Origin: Hyphomicrobium sp.
Lineage (GTDB): Bacteria > Pseudomonadota > Alphaproteobacteria > Rhizobiales > Hyphomicrobiaceae
Assembly: GCA_002928515.1 (NCBI GenBank)
Contig: PERI01000003.1
Coordinates: 310,001 to 374,000, forward strand
Length of the DNA stretch: 64,000 nucleotides
Direction of reading: 5' to 3'
Shown here: positions 54,549 through 63,851 of the stretch, piece by piece
Layout of the letters: every line of letters begins with the position of its first letter
How positions within the stretch are numbered: position 1 is the stretch's first letter
Program-made: the position numbers and the translations under genes
Notes under the pieces: generated by a model
Told to the model about the DNA's origin: nothing
The model's database searches: none
The model's input: the letters and a program-made list of their open reading frames with translations, nothing else

Positions 54549-55241
54549 TCAGGATGCGGTTAATCTTGCCGCCACGTCGCTGGCTGGAACTTCGAGGGGA
54601 CCTGCGCCTGGGATGGGCTCCAGCGAAATGCCATGCCCGCGCTGCTGGGCCCACGGCAAGGTTGAGGCTAGAAAATCAGCGATCGGGTCGGCGATGATGT
54701 TTTTGCCGCCGGTACGCTTCATGTGCCGTTCCGCATCGGCGCGAGATGAGAACACGGCGAGGACTTCGGCCGTACTGGCGTGGCGGTTCGGCTTTTGCGT
54801 CGAAGCTTGCACCATCGGCCCGTCCTCGCCCGCCACGAGATAAACCTCGCCCTTCGCGACCATGCCGCGCGCGAGTTCCGTCAGGCTCTCCGTTTTCAAG
54901 CGCAAGATGAGATCGGTGGGATCGATTTCGGCTTCAATGGGGTCGGAGACCCAGTCGGTGCCTGCCAAACCTTTGGCTGCACCAATTCCTGGCAAAATAT
55001 CGACGACAAATGTTTGCAGCGGAATAGCCTGTAAGCCGTCGTCGCCGGTAAGCGCCTTAGCCCAGCGCTTGGCTTCGATCTCACTGGACCAAAACAGTTG
55101 CACGGTGCGGCCTGGCAGTTTCTGCGAGGGCACCGAGGCGAACTCCTCGTCGGCCAAAGTCAACACGCGGACCTGGCTGACGGCACGGCGCACGAAGCGG
55201 TCGCGTTGGGCCAATTCAGGAATGCGCGGCATGTGCAGCAC
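54549..55241 (-). CDS. Protein with two DUF2750-like modules
   Basis: A 230-residue cytoplasmic protein. Residues about 20-110 read VRVLTLADEEFASVPSQ, then LFWSSEIEAKRWAKALTG, LQTFVVDILPGIGAAKGLAG; residues about 125-215 repeat the pattern VYLVAGEDGPMVQAS, AVFSSRADAERHMKRTGGKNII, FLASTLPWAQQRG. The WSS/FSS...A-x-R/K-W/H-x spacing suggests an internal duplication of a DUF2750-type unit. A GTG at 55241 or ATG at 55232 starts it. Confidence 0.65.
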   Translation of the reverse strand: MLHMPRIPELAQRDRFVRRAVSQVRVLTLADEEFASVPSQKLPGRTVQLFWSSEIEAKRWAKALTGDDGLQAIPLQTFVVDILPGIGAAKGLAGTDWVSDPIEAEIDPTDLILRLKTESLTELARGMVAKGEVYLVAGEDGPMVQASTQKPNRHASTAEVLAVFSSRADAERHMKRTGGKNIIADPIADFLASTLPWAQQRGHGISLEPIPGAGPLEVPASDVAARLTAS

Positions 55242-55300
55242 GAGCGGTCCGTCTCCAGCAAGCGAATCAATTGTCGACAGTGTCGCCTTGATCGGTCTTG

Positions 55301-56095
55301 TCAGGCAAGACGGTGGAGAAAATTGCTGGCCGCTAGAAACTCGGTCCTGCGAGAGGCGCGTCGGTCGGCGGCTTGCGCGTCAGCGCCCCAGAGCGCAATT
55401 TGATAATCTTCATCGACGTGTGCGGATGTCCACGCCTCCTCCGCCGACAGGTAGCCGCGCGCATGGGCGAGCGCGAGCAGAGCCGATCCGGTCAGCGTCG
55501 TCATGACGTGAAGGCCCGTTAGGCGGAAGGCATCGTGCGGGCGAAGTGCGGCGGCGATCTGAGTCAGTGCGGTGTCGGCTTGTTCAACGGGCATAATTCC
55601 TGGCACGACCGTCAAGTGCGCCCGCAATGCCTCGCGGGCCCAGGCGATGACCGGGTCCCACTGCTTGGCTTGGAGCAGCACAAGTTCTTCGGGTGCCTCG
55701 GCGCGGTAGCAAATCAGATCGCTGCCGGCATACGCGGTGATGTCGGCGGCGACGGCTTCACAGTTGTCAGACACGGCGTCAATCGCCGTGTTGGCAAAGC
55801 GCGTCAGCGGCATCGTCGCAGGATTGATGGTTTCGGTTTGGGATGACCATTCTTGTGCGATGGCCTCGGCTAGCACCTGCGTTGGAAGTGCGAGTGCACG
55901 CTTGCCTGGAGTTTTGACGGGGCGATCGTCAAGGAGGATATGGTGATCGTCGCCGGACTTTACGGTGACGGATTTATAGAACCGCTTGGGTAGCGGTTTG
56001 CGCATCGTATCGGTGATCGGGCCTTTTGGCGCGCCGGATGCTGGTGGGTGCGCGTCGCCATTTTTCTCGTCGGCATTGTCGTTGGCGGCGGTCAT
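55301..56095 (-). CDS. ATP12-family chaperone (F1-ATPase assembly factor)
   Basis: A 264-residue protein of the ATP12 family, which helps assemble the alpha subunit of F1 ATP synthase in mitochondria and alphaproteobacteria: KRFYKSVTVKSGDDHHILLDDRPVKTPGKRALALPTQVL, AIAQEWSSQTETINPATMPLTRFANTAID, GSDLICYRAEAPEELV and the terminal SAEEAWTSAHVDEDYQIALWG. The ATG at 56095 overlaps the HAD stop (ATGA); the frame is open to 56212. Confidence 0.9.
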   Translation of the reverse strand: MTAANDNADEKNGDAHPPASGAPKGPITDTMRKPLPKRFYKSVTVKSGDDHHILLDDRPVKTPGKRALALPTQVLAEAIAQEWSSQTETINPATMPLTRFANTAIDAVSDNCEAVAADITAYAGSDLICYRAEAPEELVLLQAKQWDPVIAWAREALRAHLTVVPGIMPVEQADTALTQIAAALRPHDAFRLTGLHVMTTLTGSALLALAHARGYLSAEEAWTSAHVDEDYQIALWGADAQAADRRASRRTEFLAASNFLHRLA

Positions 56096-56772
56096 GCTGT
56101 GCGGCTCAGATCTTTCAAGACAATATCGATGGCGTTCGGCAGAGCGTCGTAGGCGCTGACGATCAGATGCGCGCCCGCTTCTTCCAACTCGCTGGTGTGA
56201 TGGTAGCCCCACGTAACGCCGATGGCACCGACATTGGCGGCGCGGGCCATTTCGATGTCGTAGGTGGTATCGCCGATCATCACCGTTTGCGTTGGAGAAG
56301 CGCCGGTTTCCTGCATCGCGCGCAGGATCATCGATGGATGCGGCTTTGAGGGATGATCGTCGGCGGTCTGAATGGTTGTGAAGCTGGAATGCCAGTCTTC
56401 GCGGTCAAACAGTCGATCCACACCGCGTCGGGATTTGCCGGTTGCGATGCCGAGCAACGTGTCGGCACGTACCGCTAGAGATGCGATCACTTTTTTCGCA
56501 TTGGGAAACAGAATTTCGGTTTCAGCCGGATCGTGATTGAGTTCGCGAAAGGCGCTCTTGTAGCGCTCAGCAAGGTCTGCACGCACATCGTAGTCCGTGT
56601 CGGGTGCGAGTGCTGAAAAAGCTTCGGGCAGTGACAGGCCGACAACGGCGAGTGTTTGCGCGCGGGTCGGCGGCGATAGACCCATGGTGCGAAACGCATG
56701 ATCCATCGACATCACGATGCCCGCTTGGCTATCGACGATGGTGCCGTCGCAATCGAAGATGACGAGATTCAT
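56092..56772 (-). CDS. HAD-superfamily hydrolase, phosphoglycolate-phosphatase-like
   Basis: A 226-residue HAD hydrolase with motif I VIFDCDGTIVDSQAG (nucleophile Asp), motif II in LLGIATGKSR, the lysine region SKPHPSM, and MIGDTTYDIEMARAAN. A helical cap of the subfamily I type follows motif I. The specific substrate is unknown. It is in a translationally coupled run with ATG overlaps on both sides (ATP12 and RluC). Confidence 0.88.
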   Translation of the reverse strand: MNLVIFDCDGTIVDSQAGIVMSMDHAFRTMGLSPPTRAQTLAVVGLSLPEAFSALAPDTDYDVRADLAERYKSAFRELNHDPAETEILFPNAKKVIASLAVRADTLLGIATGKSRRGVDRLFDREDWHSSFTTIQTADDHPSKPHPSMILRAMQETGASPTQTVMIGDTTYDIEMARAANVGAIGVTWGYHHTSELEEAGAHLIVSAYDALPNAIDIVLKDLSRTA

Positions 56773-57788
56773 GCGTCGTCATCTCCGAACTTTTGAGCAT
56801 CGAAGCCCAGCACATCCCAGGTCGCGCGCATGTGTTCAGGCAGCGGAGCCGTCACATCGATATCGACGCCGGTTTTCGGATGCGGGATGATGAGACGGCG
56901 GGCATGTAGGTGGAGTTTCTTGTCGATGTTCTCGGCGGGCATGTTGGCGTCGCCCTCGTATTTATTGTCGCCGACGATGGGATGGCCGATCATGTGCATG
57001 TGGGCGCGTAACTGGTGCTGGCGACCTGTCACGGGCTTGAGCGATACCCATGCTGCCTTTTGGCCGACGCGATCAATGACGGAATAATGCGTGGTGGCAT
57101 GCATGGCTTTGTCTTGTTCGCCGGGCAGTGCTTTGCGCACGCGGTCGCCATCGGGACCGGACGCTTTAACTAGGGCTGCTTCGATTTTGCCTTGCGTGGG
57201 TTTGGGTACGCCTTTGACGAGCGCCCAATAGGTTTTGGCCGCCGAGCGGGTTTGAAAGGTTTTGCCGAGTTTGGCAGCAGCTTCACGATTGAGCGCGACG
57301 AGCAGAATGCCTGTGGTGTCACGGTCGATGCGATGCACGAGGCGTGGGCGTTCACCGCCGAAGCGGTCGGCCATGCCTTCGAGCATACCGTCGATATGTT
57401 TTTTGGTGCCGGTGCCGCCCTGTACTGCGAGGCCGAAGGGTTTGTTGAGAACGAGCACGTAGAGGTCTTCGTAGATAATCATGCGTTCGATGGCGTCGCG
57501 GTCGCCTTTGGAAACGCCGAGCGGCGCTTTCAATCCGCTGCCGACACTGCCGCCGGTTTTCTTAGGCTGGCGCACGATGGCGGGAACGCGGATTTCCGAT
57601 CCGGCATTCAAGCGATCATTGGCCTGCGCGCGTTTAGAATTGACGCGCACCTGCCCTGAGCGCAGGAGTTTTTGCAAATACGTGTAGCCGACTTCCGGGA
57701 AATGCACGCGGAACCAGCGGTCAAGCCGCATGTCGCCTTCGGCGTCGTCAACGCGCATCGCGACGACTTTGCCATCTTCTTTGCTCAT
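56769..57788 (-). CDS. RNA pseudouridine synthase, RluC/RluD family
   Basis: A 339-residue protein with an N-terminal S4 domain (RLDRWFRVHFPEVGYTYLQKLLRSGQVRVN) and a pseudouridine synthase core with catalytic Asp in RLVHRIDRDTTGILLVA, GRQHQLRAHMHMIGHPIVGD and LHLHARRL. The family modifies 23S rRNA uridines (RluC 955/2504/2580 in E. coli). Four-base overlap with both flanking genes. Confidence 0.94.
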   Translation of the reverse strand: MSKEDGKVVAMRVDDAEGDMRLDRWFRVHFPEVGYTYLQKLLRSGQVRVNSKRAQANDRLNAGSEIRVPAIVRQPKKTGGSVGSGLKAPLGVSKGDRDAIERMIIYEDLYVLVLNKPFGLAVQGGTGTKKHIDGMLEGMADRFGGERPRLVHRIDRDTTGILLVALNREAAAKLGKTFQTRSAAKTYWALVKGVPKPTQGKIEAALVKASGPDGDRVRKALPGEQDKAMHATTHYSVIDRVGQKAAWVSLKPVTGRQHQLRAHMHMIGHPIVGDNKYEGDANMPAENIDKKLHLHARRLIIPHPKTGVDIDVTAPLPEHMRATWDVLGFDAQKFGDDDA

Positions 57789-58165
57789 GCGAGCACCGCA
57801 CGCGTGATGGCAAGACCCGCAAACACGGCGAGGAGTGTGAGCGCGACCGATAGTACAACGTAAAGCGCGGCAGCTGTCGTCTCACCGCGTTCAAACAAGG
57901 TCGCGAATTCGAGCGAGAATGCGGAAAACGTCGTGAAGCCGCCCAGCACGCCGGTTGCGAGAAACGTGCGCAATTCCGCTGAGCCTTGAAAGCGTTGCGC
58001 GAGGAGTTCGATCAGGACACCCATTAAAAAACAGCCGACGACGTTGATGGTCAATGTCGCCCAAGGAAAGGCGATCAGACCGCGCGCTGCGAACGCATGT
58101 CCGATGAGATAGCGAGCGCCAGCCCCGATGGCACCTCCGGCGGAAGCGAGGAGAAGAAGTTTCAT
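57785..58165 (-). CDS. crcB: Fluoride ion channel CrcB/Fluc
   Basis: A 126-residue four-helix membrane protein: GGAIGAGARYLIGHAFA, FPWATLTINVVGCFLMGVL, LRTFLATGVLGGFTTFSAFSLE and VVLSVALTLLAVFAGLAITR. The GGFTTFS motif and the conserved Asn of TINVVG are the ion-path signatures. It exports fluoride as a dimer. The ATG at 58165 gives the family N-terminus; the frame is open to 58258. No fluoride riboswitch was recognised upstream. Confidence 0.93.
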   Translation of the reverse strand: MKLLLLASAGGAIGAGARYLIGHAFAARGLIAFPWATLTINVVGCFLMGVLIELLAQRFQGSAELRTFLATGVLGGFTTFSAFSLEFATLFERGETTAAALYVVLSVALTLLAVFAGLAITRAVLA

Positions 58166-58302
58166 GGAGTGGCCCTGGTTTCTTCCGATGCTATAGCGTT
58201 CTCCTGAGACGGGGGGAAGCGTCAGCCGCGTCATCTGGTCAATCGGCGGCAGTGGCATTTCGGCGGATGCCTGCGGTCACGGAGGCACACCCATTTCAGG
58301 TG

Positions 58303-59619
58303 TTAACTTTTTCCGCGCTCCTTTCTAAGTTTGGCCCAGTAGTCGAGGCGTTTTTTGATATCGCGTTCGAAGCCGCGTTCGGGCGGGTCGTAATACTGCG
58401 GCCGCTTTTTAAAATCGTCCGGGAAGTAGTTTTGGCCCGAGAACGCGTCTGGCTGATCATGATCGTAGAGATAGTCGGAACCGTAGCCTTCATCTTCCAT
58501 CAGTTTGGTCGGCGCATTCAAAATGGTTTTCGGCGGTGCCAGACTGCCATGTTCTTTTGCGGCCCTCATCGCGGCTTTGAAGGCTACGTAGTTCGCATTC
58601 GATTTCGGTGCCGTTGCCAAATAAATCGTCGCCTGGGCTAAGGCCAATTCGCCTTCGGGGCTGCCGAGAAAATCATACGCATCTTTGGCCGCGTTGACGA
58701 CAACGAGGGCCTGCGGATCGGCAAGGCCAATATCTTCGACCGCCATGCGTACGAGACGACGCGCGAGGAACAGACGATCTTCTCCGCCTTCCAACATACG
58801 GCACAAGTAATAGAGTGCTGCATCGGGATCAGAGCCGCGCACGCTTTTGTGGAGGGCCGATATCAGGTTGTAGTGACCTTCGCGACCTTTGTCGTAGAGA
58901 GGTGCGCGTCGCTGGACGAGTTTGACGAGGGCATCGCGGGCGATGGGTTTTGCGGTTTCGGGAATGCCTGCGAATACATCTTCGGCGAGATTGAGCATCG
59001 TGCGGCCATCGCCGTCCGCCATGTCGATAAGCGCGCTGCGCGCGTCAGCGTCGAGTGGTAAAGCGCGCGCATACTCTGCTTCGGCACGTTTCAACAATCC
59101 TTCGAGCGCCGCATCGTCGTGACGATTAAGCGTGAGCACAGTTGCGCGCGACAATAGAGCGGCGTTGAGTTCGAACGAGGGATTTTCCGTCGTCGCACCG
59201 ACAAGCGTGATGGTGCCGTCTTCCATGTGCGGCAGGAAGCTGTCTTGTTGCGAGCGATTGAAGCGATGGATTTCGTCGATGAACAGCAACGTGCCGCGAC
59301 CCTGCTCACGCAACATGCGCGCACGATCGAAGGCTTTACGCAATTCAGCGACGCCTGAGAAAATCGCAGAAAGCTGTTCGAATGCCATGTTGGTTTCGCC
59401 GGCGAGCAGGCGCGCAATTGTTGTTTTGCCCGATCCTGGCGGGCCCCACAGAACAAGGCTCGGCACGCGCCCCGATGCCAACATGCGCGTCAAGGTGCCT
59501 TCGTTACCAACAATATGATCCTGGCCGACGACATCTGCCAGTTTCGTTGGACGCAAACGGTCGGCCAGCGGACGCGGCGCGCTTTTTTCCAGACCAGCGG
59601 CTTCAAATAGATTTGCCAT
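58303..59619 (-). CDS. rarA: Replication-associated recombination protein A (RarA/MgsA)
   Basis: A 438-residue AAA+ ATPase with Walker A WGPPGSGKTTIARLLA, Walker B GTLLFIDEIHRFNRSQQD, sensor GATTENPSFELNAALLSRA and the family-specific C-terminal domain (SDPDAALYYLCRMLEGGEDRLFLARRL, YLPDDF-like NYFPDDFKKRPQYYDP). RarA acts at stalled replication forks. The frame is open to 59742, but the ATG at 59619 matches the family start (NLFEAAGL). Confidence 0.95.
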   Translation of the reverse strand: MANLFEAAGLEKSAPRPLADRLRPTKLADVVGQDHIVGNEGTLTRMLASGRVPSLVLWGPPGSGKTTIARLLAGETNMAFEQLSAIFSGVAELRKAFDRARMLREQGRGTLLFIDEIHRFNRSQQDSFLPHMEDGTITLVGATTENPSFELNAALLSRATVLTLNRHDDAALEGLLKRAEAEYARALPLDADARSALIDMADGDGRTMLNLAEDVFAGIPETAKPIARDALVKLVQRRAPLYDKGREGHYNLISALHKSVRGSDPDAALYYLCRMLEGGEDRLFLARRLVRMAVEDIGLADPQALVVVNAAKDAYDFLGSPEGELALAQATIYLATAPKSNANYVAFKAAMRAAKEHGSLAPPKTILNAPTKLMEDEGYGSDYLYDHDQPDAFSGQNYFPDDFKKRPQYYDPPERGFERDIKKRLDYWAKLRKERGKS

Positions 59620-59686
59620 GACGCCGGTTATAGCGGGCGGGTGCGGGCGCGCGATAGGGCCACGATATTGTATTCGTGGGTTCGAC

Positions 59687-60337
59687 CTAGCCGAGAACGG
59701 CAACGGCGACCGTTTTGGCAGCCCCCGAAGTGGCGCCTGCATCGTCAGTCACAACGACATTGAATTTAGCGGAATTGTCGCTGCCGCCGTCATGGACGAA
59801 GTAAATCTTGCCTTCGGACAGATCGGCTTGCGTGAAGGTCGAGATCGCCTGACCGGGTGCGTTGGCGCGGGCGAGAAAGCCACCATAGACGTTGGAGACG
59901 CTGAATGTCAGCTTGTCGGCGGTGTCGTCGGGATCGTGGGCTGATAAATCCGAGCGCGTGATGCGGGCACGACCGCCGCGCGCGACCGTCAAGTCGAGGT
60001 CGCCGGAAATGGACGGCGGGACATTGCGGACGTTGGCTGCGAGTTCTGCGCCCTCTTCCATCGACAAGCGGCCGTACTTGACGACGCCGCTGACAGTGCC
60101 GGTGCTTTTGATGGCAATCAAATTCTGCACACGCACATCGCCTTCAAGCGTGCCATGAATGTCAGCCGTGTCGGAGCGAACTTTTCCGACGACGCGACCG
60201 CCTTCATGCACGATCACGTTGCCGGCTGCGATACCGCCATCAATCAGGCCGTGGACCTCTACGAGGCGGCTGTTCTTAATTTCGCCGGTCAACACGGCAT
60301 CCGTGCCGATGATGAGTACGCCCCGAGTATCCGCCAT
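59687..60337 (-). CDS. Bactofilin N-terminal domain fused to a CSPG/cadherin-like repeat
   Basis: A 216-residue protein. Residues about 1-105 show the bactofilin beta-helix: GVLIIGTDAVLTGEIKNSRLVEVHGLIDGGI, VIVHEGGRVVGKVRSDTADIHGTLEGDV, IKSTGTVSGVVKYGRLSMEEGAELAANV. Residues about 120-216 instead resemble a CSPG/cadherin-3-type repeat: DPDDTADKLTFSVSNVYGG, FTQADLSEGKIYFVHDGGSD and FNVVVTDDAGATSG, a module normally found in secreted adhesins. No signal peptide is visible. The joined architecture is unusual; lateral fusion or a frame of two ancestral genes is possible. It is leftward, 67 bases from rarA. Confidence 0.75.
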   Translation of the reverse strand: MADTRGVLIIGTDAVLTGEIKNSRLVEVHGLIDGGIAAGNVIVHEGGRVVGKVRSDTADIHGTLEGDVRVQNLIAIKSTGTVSGVVKYGRLSMEEGAELAANVRNVPPSISGDLDLTVARGGRARITRSDLSAHDPDDTADKLTFSVSNVYGGFLARANAPGQAISTFTQADLSEGKIYFVHDGGSDNSAKFNVVVTDDAGATSGAAKTVAVAVLG

Positions 60338-60438
60338 CTATCCGCTCCGCTGTTGTGTGCGCCACAAGTACGTGCGCGGAGCATTGTGTCAAGCTGGCGG
60401 CACGCCTGGTCATTCTCGTCCGGATCGATGCTGTAAAG

Positions 60439-61896
60439 TTAACCGGGAACCTGAAGTTGCAGGAGACGCCCCCCGCGTTTGACCGATATTTGCCATAGCC
60501 GTTGCCGTGCGCTCAGCGTTGACTCTAGCCGGGCAACCGTGTCGACGGATTGACCTTGGATCTGCATGAGCTGATCGCCGGGTCGGAAGCCGAGACTTTG
60601 CGCGACAGAGCCATTGCGGATGGACAGGACTACAACACCATCGGTGTCATCTAAGTTCATTTCATCGGCGAGCGATGGCAAAATGTTCGACACGCGCGCG
60701 CCGTCAAGCGGATGGGGACCGGAAAGATTTTTTATATCGTCTTTGCCAGCCTGCGGCGGGGCGAGGAGCGCAACTTTGACGTCTACCGGTTTGCCTTTGC
60801 GGATGACGGACAGCATGACGGATTGGCCGACACCCTTTGTCGTCAATCGGTAATAAACAGAGCGCGCATCGGTCACTTCAATTCCGTCCACGCGGGTGAT
60901 GACGTCGCCGGGCTCCAGACCTGCAAGATCGGCGGGGCCTTTGTCTGAGATGCGTGTGACGACAGCACCAGCGACGCGTTCAAGACCTAAGCCTTCGGCC
61001 ACGTCACGCGAGACCGCTTCGAGTTTGGCGCCGAGCCACGGGCGTTCGACTTTGCGACCGCTGGCGGCGCTTTCGGCATAGACTTTCACGAGGTTCGACG
61101 GGATCGCAAAACCGATGCCGACACTGCCACCGGTCTTGGAAAAGATCATAGTGTTGATGCCAACTAGACGTCCCGACATATCGACGAGCGCGCCGCCGGA
61201 GTTGCCAGGATTGATGGCGGCATCGGTTTGAATAAACACTTGGCTATCGGATGTGCTGATCTCCGAGCGTGAGAGCGCCGAGACGATGCCGCTCGTGACA
61301 GTCTGGCCGACGCCGAATGGATTGCCGATGGCGAGCACCAGGTCGCCGACTTCGAGGCTGTCGGAATCTTCATAGTCGAGATAGGGGAAGCGGCCATCGC
61401 CATTCTCGATCTTGAGGACGGCAATGTCGGTTTTCTCATCGAGTGCGATGACCTTGGCGTCGAACTCACGCTTATCTGATAGTGCAATACGGATTTCCGT
61501 ATCGCCGCGTGCCTTGACGACGTGCGTGTTGGTGACGACGAGGCCGTCGGCGCTGATGATGACGCCTGAGCCGAGCGAACTCAGAACACGCTCGGACGGT
61601 TGGCCGAAACCCTCGCCGAATTCGCGGCCAAAGAAGCGGCGAAACCAGGGATCGTCAGCGAACGGCGAATTGAACGCTTGCACGCGCGAGCGGACATAAA
61701 CGTTGACCACAGCGGGCGCGGCTTTGCGCACGATAGGCGCGAACGAATACTGCACGACTTCGCGCGAAGGCGGCGGCACTTTTTGTTGGGTCGGCTGCGC
61801 GGTATCGGACGGGGTCGAGAATGGCGACCATCCGCCGGTCACTACGGCCAAAATGCCTAAGCCAAAAACCAGGGCGATGCTGCGATGGGCTTTCAT
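60439..61896 (-). CDS. Do/DegQ-type periplasmic serine protease
   Basis: A protein of about 485 residues with an N-terminal membrane anchor or signal (SIALVFGLGILAVVTGGW), a trypsin-like domain with the catalytic triad (His in VVTNTHVVKARG, Asp in KTDIAVLKIENG, Ser in NPGNSGGALVDM) and two PDZ domains (RPWLGAKLEAVSRDVAEG and PSLADEMNLDDTDGVVVL). It is a quality-control protease of the DegP/DegQ family. The ATG at 61896 is preferred; one five codons upstream (61911) is possible, and the frame continues to 62073. Confidence 0.93.
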   Translation of the reverse strand: MKAHRSIALVFGLGILAVVTGGWSPFSTPSDTAQPTQQKVPPPSREVVQYSFAPIVRKAAPAVVNVYVRSRVQAFNSPFADDPWFRRFFGREFGEGFGQPSERVLSSLGSGVIISADGLVVTNTHVVKARGDTEIRIALSDKREFDAKVIALDEKTDIAVLKIENGDGRFPYLDYEDSDSLEVGDLVLAIGNPFGVGQTVTSGIVSALSRSEISTSDSQVFIQTDAAINPGNSGGALVDMSGRLVGINTMIFSKTGGSVGIGFAIPSNLVKVYAESAASGRKVERPWLGAKLEAVSRDVAEGLGLERVAGAVVTRISDKGPADLAGLEPGDVITRVDGIEVTDARSVYYRLTTKGVGQSVMLSVIRKGKPVDVKVALLAPPQAGKDDIKNLSGPHPLDGARVSNILPSLADEMNLDDTDGVVVLSIRNGSVAQSLGFRPGDQLMQIQGQSVDTVARLESTLSARQRLWQISVKRGGRLLQLQVPG

Positions 61897-62167
61897 GTCT
61901 GCTTTTCTCATGCGCGTTGCGGACCTTGTGTGTTCGGCTGCTTCAGTCAGCAAACCCGGAGACCCATATGGGCAGTGCCTTTTTCGGAGAGAAGAGGCGC
62001 GTGTGCCGACAAGCGGTGAAATTCGGGCATTTTTCCCTATGGCTGAAACATTGGGCTCATCAGTACTGCTCACGATTCTGTTACGTTATTAAATTGCACA
62101 TTTTGATACGGTCCGCCGGCCGCTGTTTCAAGCGTGCTTCGTCAAACATATTTTTCGGGAGAATTCT

Positions 62168-62659
62168 ATGACACTTCTTCGCTTTGCGCTGGCGGCGGCG
62201 AGCGCATTGGCATGCAGCGCTGCGATTGCGGCATCTGGTGCCGTCGTCTCGAAGGCGGTCGAAATCAAAGGCAAGACACCGGCTGATATTCAAGCCAAGT
62301 TTGGCGCGTTTTGCGCCATCAAAGATTGGCACCCAGCCGTCGCCGAATGCGTGGAAAGCAAAGAGGGTGAGGCGACATTCCGCACACTGACCCTCAAAGA
62401 CGGCGGCGTGATTAAAGAAAAACAGATGAGCCGGAACGCCGAAGGCTACAGCTATAAGATCGTCGAAAGCCCGCTGCCGGTGAAAGACTACATGGCAACG
62501 TTTTCGATCAAGCCGGATGGCGATGGCGAAGGCAATGCACGCGTGAGCTGGACCGCGTCGTTCCAAGCCAAGGACAAGCCGGAAGCTGAAGCAAAAACAG
62601 TTATTCAAGGCATCATCGATGGCGGCTTGGCGTCGTTAGCCGAAATGGCTGCGAAGTAA
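62168..62659 (+). CDS. Secreted SRPBCC-family protein, MxaD-like paralogue
   Basis: A 163-residue protein with signal peptide ALAAASALACSAAIAASG and an SRPBCC fold: VEIKGKTPADIQAKFGAFCAIKDWHPAVAEC, EATFRTLTLKDGGVIKEKQM, EGYSYKIVESPLPVKDYMAT and SWTASFQAKDKPEAEAKTV. It resembles the MxaD-like protein at 18425 in layout and in the NAEGYSY/NAEGRTY segment. A canonical terminator follows. Role by analogy only; it is not in a methylotrophy cluster here. Confidence 0.8.
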   Translation: MTLLRFALAAASALACSAAIAASGAVVSKAVEIKGKTPADIQAKFGAFCAIKDWHPAVAECVESKEGEATFRTLTLKDGGVIKEKQMSRNAEGYSYKIVESPLPVKDYMATFSIKPDGDGEGNARVSWTASFQAKDKPEAEAKTVIQGIIDGGLASLAEMAAK

Positions 62660-62680
62660 TTTATCGATCAGGGTTTGCAG

Positions 62681-62719
62681 AAGCGCTTTCGTGAGGCATC
62701 GCGAAAGCGCTTTTTTTTT
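62681..62719 (+). terminator. Rho-independent terminator
   Basis: An eleven-base-pair stem (AAGCGCTTTCG / CGAAAGCGCTT) with a ten-base loop followed by nine Ts, 21 bases after the SRPBCC gene. The T-run runs into the stop codon of the convergent epimerase gene. Confidence 0.92.
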
Positions 62720-63743
62720 AGATCAACTTTCGCTCGCGCAATGACAGCACCGATTGGCGTACAGCATCATCGGCGGAATGAAATGCAATCCCTAAATCGG
62801 CGCGCGCTTTGGCGTTCGTGAAGCGTTTGTGTTGGCCAAGTTCTGGCAATATCGTGCGCATACGTTTGTCAACGACCGACAAGGCGCGCACGGCCATATC
62901 GGGCAATTCGAACTTGGGCGCTTTGTTTGCCAAATCGGGCAACTCGCGCGCCATGATTTGACCGAGACCGTAAAGACCGGACTCGCCCTCCGCGATCAGA
63001 TAGCGCTGACCGTTCAGATTGGGACGGAACAAGGCTTCGGCGTGCGCGATGGCGACGTCGTGGACGTGGGCCACTGGGAAGCGGATGCGGGGCGCTGCTG
63101 GATAAATGCCGCGCGCCATGAGCACGAAAAGTTCGTGCGAGGTTGAAAGGTCGGCGTCGAGCGCTGGTCCATGTACGAAGCCCGGATTGATGGCGACGAT
63201 TTCCGGTGCGTTAGGTGTCGTGCGGGAAAACTCGAAGGCGGCTTTTTCCGCGATGATCTTCGAGCGGATGTAAGGCGTCAGCCCGTCGCGCGTCTCGTCG
63301 GTGAAATCGGTTTCGGAATAAAGTTCGTCTTCGCGTTTGGTCACGCCATAAAAGATGGCGACCGTTGATGAGGTGACGACGACGCGTGATGCGCCTGCGC
63401 GCGTTGCTGCTTTGAGAACACGCAACGTGCCATCGCGCGCGGGCTGAATGACATCGTCGGGGTTGTCGGGCTGCTGGATGGGAAATGGCGAGGCACTGTG
63501 GATGACATACTGTGCTCCTGACAGCGCATCGTCCCATCCGTCATCGGATAGAAGATCGGCGACAGCGAACGTCAAAGCTGCGGGATCGGCGCCAGCGCGT
63601 GTGACAGCGCGGCGCACGTCATCTGCTTTGGACACATTGCGCAGCGTGCCGCGAACGGCATGTCCGCGCCGCAGGAGCTCGGCGATGATGTGCTTGGCGA
63701 TGAAGCCGGTCGATCCGGTGACGACGATGGGTGGGTTCGACAT
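62718..63743 (-). CDS. NAD(P)-dependent epimerase/dehydratase family protein
   Basis: A 341-residue extended short-chain dehydrogenase: Rossmann motif VTGSTGFIAKHIIAELLRRGH, ADLLSDDGWDDALSGAQYVIHSASPFP, and the catalytic YIRSKIIAEK (Y-x-x-x-K). It resembles dihydroflavonol-reductase-like/aldehyde-reductase proteins. I chose the ATG at 63743 (SNPPIVVTGSTG); a TTG at 63758 opens the frame. Substrate unknown. Confidence 0.85.
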   Translation of the reverse strand: MSNPPIVVTGSTGFIAKHIIAELLRRGHAVRGTLRNVSKADDVRRAVTRAGADPAALTFAVADLLSDDGWDDALSGAQYVIHSASPFPIQQPDNPDDVIQPARDGTLRVLKAATRAGASRVVVTSSTVAIFYGVTKREDELYSETDFTDETRDGLTPYIRSKIIAEKAAFEFSRTTPNAPEIVAINPGFVHGPALDADLSTSHELFVLMARGIYPAAPRIRFPVAHVHDVAIAHAEALFRPNLNGQRYLIAEGESGLYGLGQIMARELPDLANKAPKFELPDMAVRALSVVDKRMRTILPELGQHKRFTNAKARADLGIAFHSADDAVRQSVLSLRERKLI

Positions 63744-63851
63744 GGCGGTCACTTTCAAGAAACCGAACGCTGGACTGACCTGAGAAGCTTAATGGCGCAG
63801 CACCGTTCCGTACACTAACTGTCTGCCAAGCAAAATGGGGAGCAGAAAATG

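Noticed and set aside
58166-58302. A fluoride riboswitch upstream of crcB
   Set aside because: I looked for the conserved fluoride-aptamer pattern in the short leader upstream of crcB and could not identify it; crcB is also inside a leftward operon.
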